Part shown: in pieces, positions 35,361 through 44,275 of the stretch | Layout of the letters: each line of letters starts with the position of its first letter | How positions within the stretch are numbered: the first letter of the stretch is position 1 | From: an uncultured Prevotellaceae bacterium | GTDB taxonomy: Bacteria; Bacteroidota; Bacteroidia; Bacteroidales; Bacteroidaceae | DNA: 64,000 nucleotides | Assembly (NCBI GenBank): GCA_902789415.1 | Contig: CADAOD010000007.1 | Span: 124,001 to 188,000 of the forward strand | Reading direction: 5' to 3' | Notes under the pieces: generated by a model | Seen by the model: only the letters and a program-made list of their open reading frames with translations | Told to the model about the DNA's origin: nothing | The model's database searches: none | Program-made: the position numbers and the translations under genes

Positions 35361-37022
35361 ATGAAAAAGAAAGTATTATTGATATTACTGGCGGTGATGC
35401 CGTTGATGGTTAGTGCTCAGCCCAGCTGGGTAAAGAAAGCCACCAAGTCGGTATTCACCCTGAAGACATTTGCCGAGGACGGTTCGCTCATCGGCAGCAG
35501 TAACGGATTCTTTACCAGCGCCAATGGCGACGCTGTAAGTAACTATACCCCATTCAAGGGTGCTTCGCGAGCTGTGGTTATTGATGCAGCAGGTAAGGAA
35601 CTGCCCGTAGTAAGCATCGTAGGTGTAAACGATATGTACGATGTAGTAAAGTTCCGTGTAAACGGTAAAACACAGCCTTTGGCCATCAGTAGCGCTACAG
35701 CTACCGTAGGCAGTCAGGCTTGGTTGCTGCCCTACCACGAGGTAAAGAGCGTTCCAGCTGGAACAGTACGTAAGGCAGAGACCTTCCAAGGCGAGTACAA
35801 TTACTATACTGTAGCGCTCACCATGCCTGCCAACACCGTTAGCTGTCCGCTCATTAACCAGCAGGGCGAGGTTATCGGTTTGATGCAGCAGCCCGCTACC
35901 GATAAGGATACACTTAACTATGCCATTAGCGCACGTTTTGCCGATTCGCTTAAGATTTCTGGCTTCGGCATGAACGAGTCTACCTTGTTGGCAACCAAGA
36001 TTAAGAAGGAATTGCCCGATGATGTCAAGGAGGCTGTTTTGGCGCTCTATATGGCACAGTCGCGTCAGGATTCGGCTGCTTATGTAGCTTTGGTCGAGGA
36101 CTTTATCAAGAAGTTCCCTACTTCATCCGATGGTTATCTGTATCGCGCCCAGCTGAAGACTGCCGCTCATGATTTTGCCGCTGCCGACAAAGATATGGAG
36201 ATGGCCATCAAATACGCTCAGCAAAAGGATGATGCGCATTACAATTATGCCCGCATGATTTACAACAAGATGATATTCCTGGCTGATGTACCTTACGATA
36301 AGTGGACATTCGATAAGGCGCTCGACGAGGTCCGAATGGCTAACACCTTTAACCCACAGCCCATGTATCGTCAGACCGAGGCTAACATCCTGTTTGCCCA
36401 GAAGAAATACGCTGAGGCTTATGACATTTATACTGAGCTTACAAACACCAACCTGAAGGGTGCCGAGCTTTACTTCAGCGCCGCCCGTTGTAAGGAGATG
36501 CTCAAGGATACCACCTCGATGCTGGCTCTGATGGATAGCACCGTAAATACATTCAGCAAGCCCTATCTCAAGGAGGCTGCCCCCTATCTGTGGGCACGTG
36601 CTCAGGCTCGATTGCAGGCCAAGAAGTTCCGCGAGGCTATTAACGATTTGAACGATTACGAGGAGCTGATGAAGGCCGAGGTTAACGATAACTTCTACTA
36701 CATCCGTCATCAGGCCGAAATAGATGGTCGTTTGTACCAGCAGGCGCTCAACGATATCACCCGTGCCATCGTGATGAATCCTAAGGAGACATTCTATTAT
36801 GCCGAGAAGGCCTCGCTCGAAATTCGTGTCGGTCTTTACGACAATGCGATAGCAACTGCCAAGGAGAGCTTGAGCGTTGATGCTAACGACAGCGACGGCT
36901 ACCTGTTCTTAGGTGTGGCTCAGTGCCTGAAGGGCAACAAGAAAGAGGGAATACAAAACCTGCAGAAAGCCAAGGAAATGGGCAATCTGCAGGCTGATAA
37001 CTTGATTGAGAAATACAAGTAA
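35361..37022 (+). CDS. S1-like pseudoprotease fused to TPR repeats
   Basis: The start at 35361 gives a signal peptide (KKKVLLILLAVMPLMVSAQ). Residues of about 25-200 form a trypsin/HtrA-like fold, with SSNGFFTSANGDAVSNY in place of the GSGF...TNxHV block and NDMYDVVKF keeping the aspartate. The nucleophile motif GNSGGPL reads NTVSCPL. The His and Ser of the triad appear lost, so I infer a binding domain, not a protease. Residues of about 250-553 are TPR helices. It is probably a periplasmic or surface-tethered scaffold protein. A hairpin overlapping its stop codon follows. Confidence 0.8.
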   Translation: MKKKVLLILLAVMPLMVSAQPSWVKKATKSVFTLKTFAEDGSLIGSSNGFFTSANGDAVSNYTPFKGASRAVVIDAAGKELPVVSIVGVNDMYDVVKFRVNGKTQPLAISSATATVGSQAWLLPYHEVKSVPAGTVRKAETFQGEYNYYTVALTMPANTVSCPLINQQGEVIGLMQQPATDKDTLNYAISARFADSLKISGFGMNESTLLATKIKKELPDDVKEAVLALYMAQSRQDSAAYVALVEDFIKKFPTSSDGYLYRAQLKTAAHDFAAADKDMEMAIKYAQQKDDAHYNYARMIYNKMIFLADVPYDKWTFDKALDEVRMANTFNPQPMYRQTEANILFAQKKYAEAYDIYTELTNTNLKGAELYFSAARCKEMLKDTTSMLALMDSTVNTFSKPYLKEAAPYLWARAQARLQAKKFREAINDLNDYEELMKAEVNDNFYYIRHQAEIDGRLYQQALNDITRAIVMNPKETFYYAEKASLEIRVGLYDNAIATAKESLSVDANDSDGYLFLGVAQCLKGNKKEGIQNLQKAKEMGNLQADNLIEKYK

Positions 37023-37042
37023 CCGTTAGAAAGGTAACGGTT
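37021..37042. terminator. Hairpin spanning two convergent stop codons
   Basis: AACCGTTA (37021-37028) and TAACGGTT (37035-37042) form a perfect 8-bp stem with a 6-nt loop. It includes the stop codon of the TPR gene on the plus strand and that of dnaB on the minus strand, the genes being only 3 nt apart. It lacks a T-tract. Confidence 0.6.
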
Positions 37043-38534
37043 CGTTTGGATCCGACGGAGGCAACGGTGGGTTGTCTCCGTTTATTTTTGATCCCAATAT
37101 CTCGCCGCCTCCCATTGGGGCACGGTTCTCGATAGCTTTATCCTCAGGATTCTCAAAGCGTGTGTACTCACCACGGAAGGTAAGCAGCACGTCACCCGTA
37201 GCACCCTTACGGTGCTTAGCAATAATAATCTGTGCCATGCCGTGCAGGTCGCGACCGTTATCATCCTGATAGATATGATAGTACTCCGGACGGTGTACGA
37301 ACAGTACCATGTCGGCATCCTGCTCGATGGCTCCCGACTCACGCAGGTCGCTCAGCTGGGGGCGCTTTCCTTCCAATCCCTCACGGCTCTCAACACCACG
37401 GTTCAACTGACTCAGCGCCAGGATAGGAATATTCAACTCCTTAGCCAAACCCTTGAGCGAACGCGAGATGGTTGACACCTCTTCCTGTCGGCTGCTGAAT
37501 CGCATACCGTTGGCGTTCATCAGCTGCAGGTAGTCAATCATAATCAGCTTTACACCATGCTCACGCACCAGTCGGCGCGCCTTGGTGCGCAACTCGAATA
37601 CCGAAAGACCTGGGGTATCGTCGATATACAGCGGTGCACCCAGCAGTTTATTAATGTTCTTATCCAATCGCTCCCACTCGTCACGTTGCAACTGACCGTT
37701 CAGAATCTTCGAACCCTGAATCTCACAGGCGTTAGAGATTAATCGGTTTACCAGCTGAACGTTCGACATTTCTAACGAGAAGAAGGCCATTGGTGTTCGG
37801 GTGTCGGCAGCAATGTTCTTAGCCATTGAGAGGGCAAATGAAGTTTTACCCATCGCAGGACGTCCGGCAATAATCACCAAGTCGGAAGCCTGCCAACCAC
37901 TGGTCAGGTCGTCCAGCTTAAAGTAACCGGTTGAAACACCCGTCAAACCGTCGGTGTTCTTGGCGGCATCCTGAATACCCTTTACGGCCAGTGAGATAAC
38001 TGGGTCGATGGATGTATAGTCCTTCTTCATGTTGTGCTGCGACAACTCGAAGAGCGAACCCTCGGCCTCCTGCATCAGGTCTTCTACATCAATGGTTTCG
38101 TCGAAGGCCTTGGTCTGAATCATGCTTGCAAACGAGATGAGCTGACGTGCCAGCGACTTCTGCGCGATGATGTTGGCATGATACTCGATATTGGCTGAAG
38201 AGACAACGTTCGAGCTCAGTTCGGCCACATAACCAGGACCACCTACCTGCTCCAGATTTCCCGACTTGGCTAATTGTTCGGTAACGGTCAGGATATCCAC
38301 CGGTTTCTCCTCCATACTCAAGTCGCGTATGGCGGCATAAACCATCTGATTGCGAGGTTCATAGAAGCTCTCGGGGCGCAGTATCTCGCACACTACCGCA
38401 TAGGCATCCTTATCAATCATCAGCGCACCCAGCACAGCCTTCTCAATCTCCAAGGCCTGTGGCTGCAGGTGTCCGTAGGTAGGATCTACGGGCTGGTTAC
38501 TACTCTTTCTTCGTCTATTTGTTTGTTCTGCCAT
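37026..38534 (-). CDS. dnaB: Replicative DNA helicase
   Basis: DnaB unwinds DNA at the replication fork as a hexamer. The 502-residue protein has the N-terminal helical domain (about 25-130; AVLGALMIDKDAY), Walker A GRPAMGKTSFALSMA and the region LIMIDYLQLM with catalytic acid. DLRESGAIEQDADMVLF and the C-terminal arginine-finger region KHRKGATGDV follow. It is the core-genome helicase, distinct from the accessory primase-helicase at 13835. A heptad-rich 24-nt leader separates it from the TRIC-like gene. Confidence 0.97.
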   Translation of the reverse strand: MAEQTNRRRKSSNQPVDPTYGHLQPQALEIEKAVLGALMIDKDAYAVVCEILRPESFYEPRNQMVYAAIRDLSMEEKPVDILTVTEQLAKSGNLEQVGGPGYVAELSSNVVSSANIEYHANIIAQKSLARQLISFASMIQTKAFDETIDVEDLMQEAEGSLFELSQHNMKKDYTSIDPVISLAVKGIQDAAKNTDGLTGVSTGYFKLDDLTSGWQASDLVIIAGRPAMGKTSFALSMAKNIAADTRTPMAFFSLEMSNVQLVNRLISNACEIQGSKILNGQLQRDEWERLDKNINKLLGAPLYIDDTPGLSVFELRTKARRLVREHGVKLIMIDYLQLMNANGMRFSSRQEEVSTISRSLKGLAKELNIPILALSQLNRGVESREGLEGKRPQLSDLRESGAIEQDADMVLFVHRPEYYHIYQDDNGRDLHGMAQIIIAKHRKGATGDVLLTFRGEYTRFENPEDKAIENRAPMGGGEILGSKINGDNPPLPPSDPNEPLPF

Positions 38535-38567
38535 ATATAATCTCTAAATTCTTAATTCTTATTTCTC
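38535..38567 (-). repeat. Period-7 microrepeat before dnaB
   Basis: In the mRNA sense the heptads AATAAGA, ATTAAGA and ATTTAGA lead into the dnaB start; the first bases are the end of the preceding gene. Confidence 0.6.
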
Positions 38568-39179
38568 TTTTAATACGGGGAGCGAAAGGTGATAGCGTAC
38601 GGCCAGGAAGCGAATCAGACAGGTAACTAAAAAGCTTACCACAGCGCTAATTTCGGCTGCAACGCCTAGTTCGGCTAAGCCCCAATAGGCTACGCCGCCT
38701 ACCACACATGCCATTGCATATATCTCCTTATGGAATATCACAGGCTCATTGTTCAGCAACACATCGCGGATCACGCCACCGGCCGAACCGGTAATGCAGC
38801 CCATGATGATAGCTACCCAGAATGGTTGGTCGAAAGCTAAACTCTTCTGGATGCCGGCGATGGTGAAGAGCGCCAAACCCAAGGTGTCGAACACAAACCA
38901 CGCGTTCTTCAGCGGTTCCATCCATTTGCCGAACAGCACCACCGTGAGCAAGGCTACTGCGGTACATATCAGATAGATAGAGTTTGTCATCCAGAATGGT
39001 GTGGTGCCTAACATCACATCGCGAATGGTACCTCCACCAATAGCCACAGCCACACCACACACATAGCCGCCAAACCAGTCGAACCGCTTAGCTGCTGCAT
39101 GCCTGATGCCGGATATTGCAAAGGCAAATGTGCCTAATAACTCTATTAACTTGATAATCAATTCCTGATCCATATTCAT
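38559..39179 (-). CDS. TRIC-type (UPF0126) membrane channel protein
   Basis: The 206-residue protein has about seven membrane segments in two inverted repeats, each with a Gly-rich motif: VAIGGGTIRDVMLG and GSAGGVIRDVLLN. This is the UPF0126/TRIC family of trimeric cation channels. It lies 1 nt after rarA on the same strand, and the pairing is not functionally obvious. Confidence 0.9.
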   Translation of the reverse strand: MNMDQELIIKLIELLGTFAFAISGIRHAAAKRFDWFGGYVCGVAVAIGGGTIRDVMLGTTPFWMTNSIYLICTAVALLTVVLFGKWMEPLKNAWFVFDTLGLALFTIAGIQKSLAFDQPFWVAIIMGCITGSAGGVIRDVLLNNEPVIFHKEIYAMACVVGGVAYWGLAELGVAAEISAVVSFLVTCLIRFLAVRYHLSLPVLKEK

Positions 39180-39180
39180 T

Positions 39181-40455
39181 TTAGTCTTCGTATCTTTTTC
39201 CCCAATAGTTCACCATGCGTTGGTATAATTTCTCTTCGGTAGGATTATGCTGCCCGTGCCAGATGCGTTCGTTTTGTAGTGCATCAGGCATATATTGCTG
39301 TGGCGTGAAATGCCCCGCAAAGTCGTGCGGATACTTATAACCATCGTGATAGCCTAACTCCTTCATCAACTGCGTGGGCGCATTACGTATGGGTAGCGGC
39401 ACTGGCTGATTACCTGTACGGCGCACCAAGTCTAATGCGGCATCCACTCCCAAGTACGCGCTGTTGCTCTTAGGCGATGTGGCCAGATATACCGTGGCCT
39501 CTGCCAAAGGAATGCGTCCCTCGGGCCAACCTATCTTCATCACCGCATCAAACGCGGCATTAGCCAACAGCAAGGCATTTGGATTGGCTAAGCCGATATC
39601 CTCCGAGGCGCTGATTACCAGTCGGCGGGCTATAAACTGTGGGTCTTCGCCGCCCTCAATCATACGTGCCAGCCAATACAAGGCGGCATCAGGATCGGAA
39701 CCTCGGATACTCTTGATAAAAGCCGAGATGATATCGTAGTGCATCTCGCCGTCCTTATCGTAGGCCAAGGGGTTCTGCTGCAATCGATTTACCACCTTTT
39801 CATCGGTGATGATAACTTCATCTCCTGCTTCAGCCTCTACTACCAACTCTAAGATATTCAGTAGCTTACGTGCATCGCCTCCGCTATATCTCAGCATGGC
39901 GCTTGTTTCCTGTAGTACGATGTTCCGCTCCTTCAGGATGCTGTCGGTATGGATGGCGCGCTCAAGCAGTTTCAGCAGATCATCCTTCTGTAGCGATTTA
40001 AGCACATAGAGTTGACAACGCGACAGCAACGGACGTATCACCTCGAACGATGGGTTCTCGGTGGTGGCGCCAATCAGGGTAACGATACCCTTCTCAACAG
40101 CCCCCAACAGCGAGTCCTGCTGCGACTTTGAAAAGCGGTGTATCTCGTCTATAAATAATATAGGTGATGCCTCGTTAAAGAATCGGCCATGCTGTGCCCG
40201 TTCGATAACCTCGCGCACATCCTTCACACCACTCGTTACAGCCGAGAGCGTGTAAAAAGGTGTTTCTAACTTGTGGGCTATAATCTGAGCCAGGGTTGTT
40301 TTACCCACTCCCGGAGGTCCCCAAAGTATAAACGAGGGTATGCGTCCTGCGTCAATCATCTTACGCAGAACAGCTCCTTCACCCACCAGATGTTCTTGTC
40401 CGATATACTCATCTAAAGTGCGTGGACGCAGTCTTTCAGCTAACGGTTGTGCCAT
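39181..40455 (-). CDS. rarA: Replication-associated recombination protein A (MgsA/RarA)
   Basis: RarA is an AAA+ clamp-loader-like ATPase acting at stalled forks. The 424-residue product has Walker [14 protein letters not shown], Walker B ILFIDEIHRFSK, the sensor motif GATTENPSFE, and the C-terminal MgsA region (GSDPDAALYWLARMIEGGED, in parts). The ATG at 40455 was preferred over a TTG at 40467, which lies in the -7 box. TAACTTTG is only 9 nt before this ATG, so the mRNA is likely leaderless. Confidence 0.95.
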   Translation of the reverse strand: MAQPLAERLRPRTLDEYIGQEHLVGEGAVLRKMIDAGRIPSFILWGPPGVGKTTLAQIIAHKLETPFYTLSAVTSGVKDVREVIERAQHGRFFNEASPILFIDEIHRFSKSQQDSLLGAVEKGIVTLIGATTENPSFEVIRPLLSRCQLYVLKSLQKDDLLKLLERAIHTDSILKERNIVLQETSAMLRYSGGDARKLLNILELVVEAEAGDEVIITDEKVVNRLQQNPLAYDKDGEMHYDIISAFIKSIRGSDPDAALYWLARMIEGGEDPQFIARRLVISASEDIGLANPNALLLANAAFDAVMKIGWPEGRIPLAEATVYLATSPKSNSAYLGVDAALDLVRRTGNQPVPLPIRNAPTQLMKELGYHDGYKYPHDFAGHFTPQQYMPDALQNERIWHGQHNPTEEKLYQRMVNYWGKRYED

Positions 40456-40464
40456 ATTCGGGCA

Positions 40465-40495
40465 CAAAGTTACGCTAAATTGCGATAATTACAAA
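40465..40495 (-). promoter_or_regulatory. Promoter of rarA
   Basis: On the minus strand TTTG at 40495-40492 and TAACTTTG at 40472-40465 are 19 nt apart. The start codon begins 9 nt after the -7 box. Confidence 0.75.
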
Positions 40496-40511
40496 AAAAT
40501 ATAGCCAAAAA

Positions 40512-40543
40512 CTTGCGAATAAAAAATAAAGTGGTTACATTTG
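40512..40543 (+). promoter_or_regulatory. Promoter of the acidic-tail protein gene
   Basis: CTTG at 40512-40515 and TACATTTG at 40536-40543 are 20 nt apart. The leader to the ATG at 40565 is about 15-20 nt. It is divergent from the rarA promoter. Confidence 0.7.
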
Positions 40544-40564
40544 CACAAAAATTAGTAGATTATT

Positions 40565-41389
40565 ATGGCAAGAACAAAACAACAACTACCGGAAAGTAAT
40601 CCGTCATTATCAATTAAGAGTGTAACAAAGAGTAGTGTTTGGGACATCCAGGAGAACGATGTGTTCCGTATGTGGGAAGCCGCTTGCAAGGATGCCGAAG
40701 TAAAGGAAAATGTAAAGCACTACATTCAGATTTTTAAGAGCGCCTTCTTTATCGAGGACCTTCGCGAGGATTCTGCCCCTATCCGCAAGAGTTTCGAGGC
40801 TCGTGGCTATAAAGTAGGTACCATCAAGTTCGATGATAACATGAAATTCATCTGGGCCATCAAAAAGCGCCCCATCAGTCGTGTTACCGATTTGACTTAC
40901 GAGAATATCCGTCACATCTCAGCAACCCAGTTGCTCGAGGTTATCGATCGCAACTTTGGTGGCGGTTGGGATTCGCTCTCACAGTCGATCCAGGACATCA
41001 TCCAGAGTGGTTTCGATATCTCTACCACTACCCTGCCTAAGGACCGCTTGCACAAGAAGGGCGGCATGTACGATAAGAAGGTAGAGGATGGCTACGAGGT
41101 ACTCGAGGTAGCAAAAGGTGGCTGGGTTGAGGCTATCTTTGCTAAGCTGAAGCCCGAGGAGGTTAAGCTGCGCATGCAGTTGCGTAGTGGCGACGATGAT
41201 GACTTTGATGAGGACGACGACTCTGACGTAATCGTTGAGGACAACTACAGCTCGCACGATGAGGAAGACGAGGAGGTAGATGAACCAAACGATGAGGACA
41301 TCAACGAGGATAACTACTCGACCATGATGGACCTTGGCGACGACTCTGACGAGGAGAACTCTGAACTCATCGACTTCGCTGAGGAGTAA
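40565..41389 (+). CDS. Conserved protein of unknown function with long acidic tail
   Basis: I do not recognise a named family. The 274-residue protein has a mixed helical N-terminal domain (about 20-200; VWDIQENDVFRMWEAACKDA, WDSLSQSIQDIIQSGFDIST) with balanced charge, and a tail of about 70 residues (205-274) dominated by Asp and Glu (DDDDFDEDDDSDV and others). No signal peptide or membrane segment is present, so it is cytoplasmic. Acidic tails of this kind occur on nucleic-acid mimics and chaperones. Its own promoter and position before hppA give no functional clue. Confidence 0.65.
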   Translation: MARTKQQLPESNPSLSIKSVTKSSVWDIQENDVFRMWEAACKDAEVKENVKHYIQIFKSAFFIEDLREDSAPIRKSFEARGYKVGTIKFDDNMKFIWAIKKRPISRVTDLTYENIRHISATQLLEVIDRNFGGGWDSLSQSIQDIIQSGFDISTTTLPKDRLHKKGGMYDKKVEDGYEVLEVAKGGWVEAIFAKLKPEEVKLRMQLRSGDDDDFDEDDDSDVIVEDNYSSHDEEDEEVDEPNDEDINEDNYSTMMDLGDDSDEENSELIDFAEE

Positions 41390-41437
41390 GTGCGCGTTCA
41401 CTAACAAAACAACTATCCAATAAAACTAAGACCTATT

Positions 41438-43624
41438 ATGATGATTCCTCAAGTATTCTGGCTGGTGCCCATCGCATCTGTTGTGGCATTAAGCATGGCG
41501 TACTATTTCTTCACACAGATGATGAAAGCCGATGAGGGTACGCCGCGAATGAAAGAGATTGCGCTTTATGTGCGCAAAGGTGCTATGGCCTATCTCTGGC
41601 AGCAGTACAAAGTAGTAGGTATTGTATTTGCCGTGCTGTGTGTGCTGTTTGCTTTTATGGCCTACGGACTGAATGTTCAGAACCCCTGGGTACCGTTTGC
41701 CTTCTTAACGGGCGGTTTGTTCTCGGGTCTGGCAGGTTTCTTTGGTATGAAAACGGCCACTTATGCCTCGGCGCGTACGGCTAATGCTGCCCGCGAGAGC
41801 TTAAATGCCGGCTTGAAGATTGCCTTCCGTTCGGGCGCTGTTATGGGACTCACCGTAGTAGGTCTTGGTTTGCTTGATATAGCCATCTGGTTCGTAGTGC
41901 TTAACCACTTCGATGCAGATGGCTTAATTTCTATCACCACAACTATGCTTACCTTTGGTATGGGTGCTTCAACCCAGGCGCTGTTTGCGCGTGTGGGCGG
42001 CGGTATCTACACCAAGGCTGCCGACGTGGGTGCCGATATCGTAGGTAAGGTTGAGGCCGATATCCCTGAGGACGATCCACGCAACCCCGCTACCATTGCC
42101 GATAACGTAGGCGACAACGTAGGCGACGTGGCTGGTATGGGTGCCGACCTGTACGAGAGCTATTGCGGCTCGGTACTTTCTACTGCCGCATTGGGTGCAG
42201 CTGCTTTTGGTGTGGCTGGCTTGGAGATACAGCTCAAGGCGGTTATCGCACCTATGCTGATTGCTGCCGTGGGCGTGTTCCTCTCGCTGCTGGGTATCTT
42301 CCTGGTTCGTACCAAGGAGGGCGCCACCATGAAGGACCTGTTGCGTTCGCTTTCGGTTGGTACCAACGTGAGTGCTATCCTGATTGCCGCAGCTACCTTC
42401 TGTATTCTGTATCTGCTTGATATCCAGAACTGGCTGGGTCTCTCGTTCTCGGTTATCTCGGGTTTGGCAGCAGGCGTTATTATCGGTCAGGCTACCGAGT
42501 ATTACACCTCGCACAGCTACAAGCCTACCCAGAAGATTTCGGAAGCCGGACAGACTGGTGCCGCAACGGTGATTATCAAGGGTATCGGTACAGGTATGAT
42601 TTCTACCTGTATCCCCGTTATCACCATTGGTATCGCCATCATGCTCAGCTATCTGTGCGCAAATGGGTTCGACCTCTCTATGTCGTCAACATCGCTGGCT
42701 CACGGTCTTTATGGTATCGGTATTGCTGCTGTAGGTATGCTCTCTACATTGGGTATTACGCTGGCTACCGACGCTTACGGACCTATTGCAGATAACGCAG
42801 GCGGAAACGCTGAGATGTCGAACTTGGGCGAAGAGGTTCGTCACCGTACCGACGCGCTCGATGCGCTTGGTAACACCACAGCTGCTACCGGTAAGGGTTT
42901 TGCCATTGGTTCGGCTGCGCTCACCGCATTGGCGCTGTTGGCATCGTATATCGAGGAGATAAAGATTGCGATGACTCGTGGCGGCGTGATGATGCAGAAC
43001 GTAAAGGGCGAGTTGATCTCGGCTGCCGATGCCAATATCCCCGACTTCATGAACTTCTTCCAGGTTAACCTGATGAACCCCAAGGTGATTGTGGGTGCCT
43101 TTGTTGGTGCTATGGCCGCCTTCCTGTTCTGTGGTATGACGATGGAAGCCGTAGGTCGTGCAGCCGAGAAGATGGTGCAGGAGGTTCGTCGCCAGTTCCG
43201 CGAGATAGCAGGCATCTTAGAAGGTACAGGCACGCCTGATTACGGTCGTTGTGTTGAAATCTCTACCCGTGCAGCTCAGCACGAGATGATTATCCCATCC
43301 GTACTGGCCATTCTTATTCCTATCATCGTAGGTTGCGTGCTGGGTGTTGCCGGCGTGCTCGGCTTGTTGGTAGGTGGTTTGGCTGGCGGTTTTACTTTAG
43401 CTGTGTTTATGGCTAATGCCGGTGGCGCTTGGGATAATGCTAAGAAGAATATCGAAGAGGGCGCCTTTGGCGGTAAGGGCTCGTTTGCCCATAAAGCCTG
43501 CATTGTAGGCGATACCGTTGGCGATCCTTTCAAGGATACTAGTGGTCCGTCGCTCAACATTCTGATCAAACTCATGTCGATGGTTAGTATTGTGATGGCG
43601 GGACTCACCGTAGCATTTATGTAA
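41438..43624 (+). CDS. hppA: Membrane-bound ion-pumping pyrophosphatase
   Basis: This enzyme couples pyrophosphate hydrolysis to ion pumping across the inner membrane. The 728-residue protein has about 16 membrane helices and the catalytic loop DVGADIVGKVEADIPEDDPR with NVGDNVGDVAGMGADLYESY. The motif GNTTAATGKGFA, with Ala instead of Lys, marks the K+-stimulated subgroup, which in Bacteroides includes Na+ or Na+/H+ pumps. Its gene is followed after 3 nt by an M15 peptidase gene. Confidence 0.96.
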   Translation: MMIPQVFWLVPIASVVALSMAYYFFTQMMKADEGTPRMKEIALYVRKGAMAYLWQQYKVVGIVFAVLCVLFAFMAYGLNVQNPWVPFAFLTGGLFSGLAGFFGMKTATYASARTANAARESLNAGLKIAFRSGAVMGLTVVGLGLLDIAIWFVVLNHFDADGLISITTTMLTFGMGASTQALFARVGGGIYTKAADVGADIVGKVEADIPEDDPRNPATIADNVGDNVGDVAGMGADLYESYCGSVLSTAALGAAAFGVAGLEIQLKAVIAPMLIAAVGVFLSLLGIFLVRTKEGATMKDLLRSLSVGTNVSAILIAAATFCILYLLDIQNWLGLSFSVISGLAAGVIIGQATEYYTSHSYKPTQKISEAGQTGAATVIIKGIGTGMISTCIPVITIGIAIMLSYLCANGFDLSMSSTSLAHGLYGIGIAAVGMLSTLGITLATDAYGPIADNAGGNAEMSNLGEEVRHRTDALDALGNTTAATGKGFAIGSAALTALALLASYIEEIKIAMTRGGVMMQNVKGELISAADANIPDFMNFFQVNLMNPKVIVGAFVGAMAAFLFCGMTMEAVGRAAEKMVQEVRRQFREIAGILEGTGTPDYGRCVEISTRAAQHEMIIPSVLAILIPIIVGCVLGVAGVLGLLVGGLAGGFTLAVFMANAGGAWDNAKKNIEEGAFGGKGSFAHKACIVGDTVGDPFKDTSGPSLNILIKLMSMVSIVMAGLTVAFM

Positions 43625-43627
43625 ACA

Positions 43628-44275
43628 ATGAAGCAATTACTTACTACATTCGTATTCTGGCTTTGTTGCGCATTAGGCGCTCAAGGCCAGATTTTTACCT
43701 CTGCGGCCATCCCCGATAGTGTGTGGCAAACCATGCAGGGCAAAACATGGCACAATAACCCTTATATCAAGCGTAGCGATTTGCGTTACCTCAGGATAAC
43801 ACATGTAGATATCGAAGGCAAAACCCATGTGGGCGAGATGATTTGCAATAAGCTGATAGCCGATAAGCTGTTGGCCATATTCCGTCAGCTTTATAAGGCA
43901 CACTACCCTATCCAGCAGATGCGCCTGCCTGATGTGTACGATGCCGACGACGAGCGCCAGATGCGTGCCAACAACACCAGCTGCTTTTGCTATCGTAACA
44001 TCTCCGACTCCAAGAATCTGTCGAAACATGCGCGCGGTTTGGCGGTAGATATCAATACGCTGTATAACCCTTACGTGCGTTACAGTAAAAAAGATGGCAG
44101 CCAGATTGTAGAACCTGCAACTGCCAAGAAGTATGCTAACCGTAAGGCCGATTTCCCGTATAAGATTACCCGTAACGATCTGTGCTATAAGCTGTTCATA
44201 AAATACGGCTTTAGCTGGGGCGGTTCGTGGCGCACCATGAAGGATTACCAGCACTTTGAGTTTAATGGGCGTTAA
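43628..44275 (+). CDS. M15 family peptidoglycan peptidase
   Basis: A signal peptide (ending LGAQGQ) and zinc motif SKHARGLAVDIN (H and D ligands), followed by DYQHFEF with the third ligand, assign the 215-residue protein to the VanY/M15 group of D,D- or L,D-peptidases. It probably cuts wall peptides in the periplasm. It follows hppA by 3 nt. Its last 14 bases overlap the end of the convergent S11 carboxypeptidase gene. Confidence 0.85.
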   Translation: MKQLLTTFVFWLCCALGAQGQIFTSAAIPDSVWQTMQGKTWHNNPYIKRSDLRYLRITHVDIEGKTHVGEMICNKLIADKLLAIFRQLYKAHYPIQQMRLPDVYDADDERQMRANNTSCFCYRNISDSKNLSKHARGLAVDINTLYNPYVRYSKKDGSQIVEPATAKKYANRKADFPYKITRNDLCYKLFIKYGFSWGGSWRTMKDYQHFEFNGR

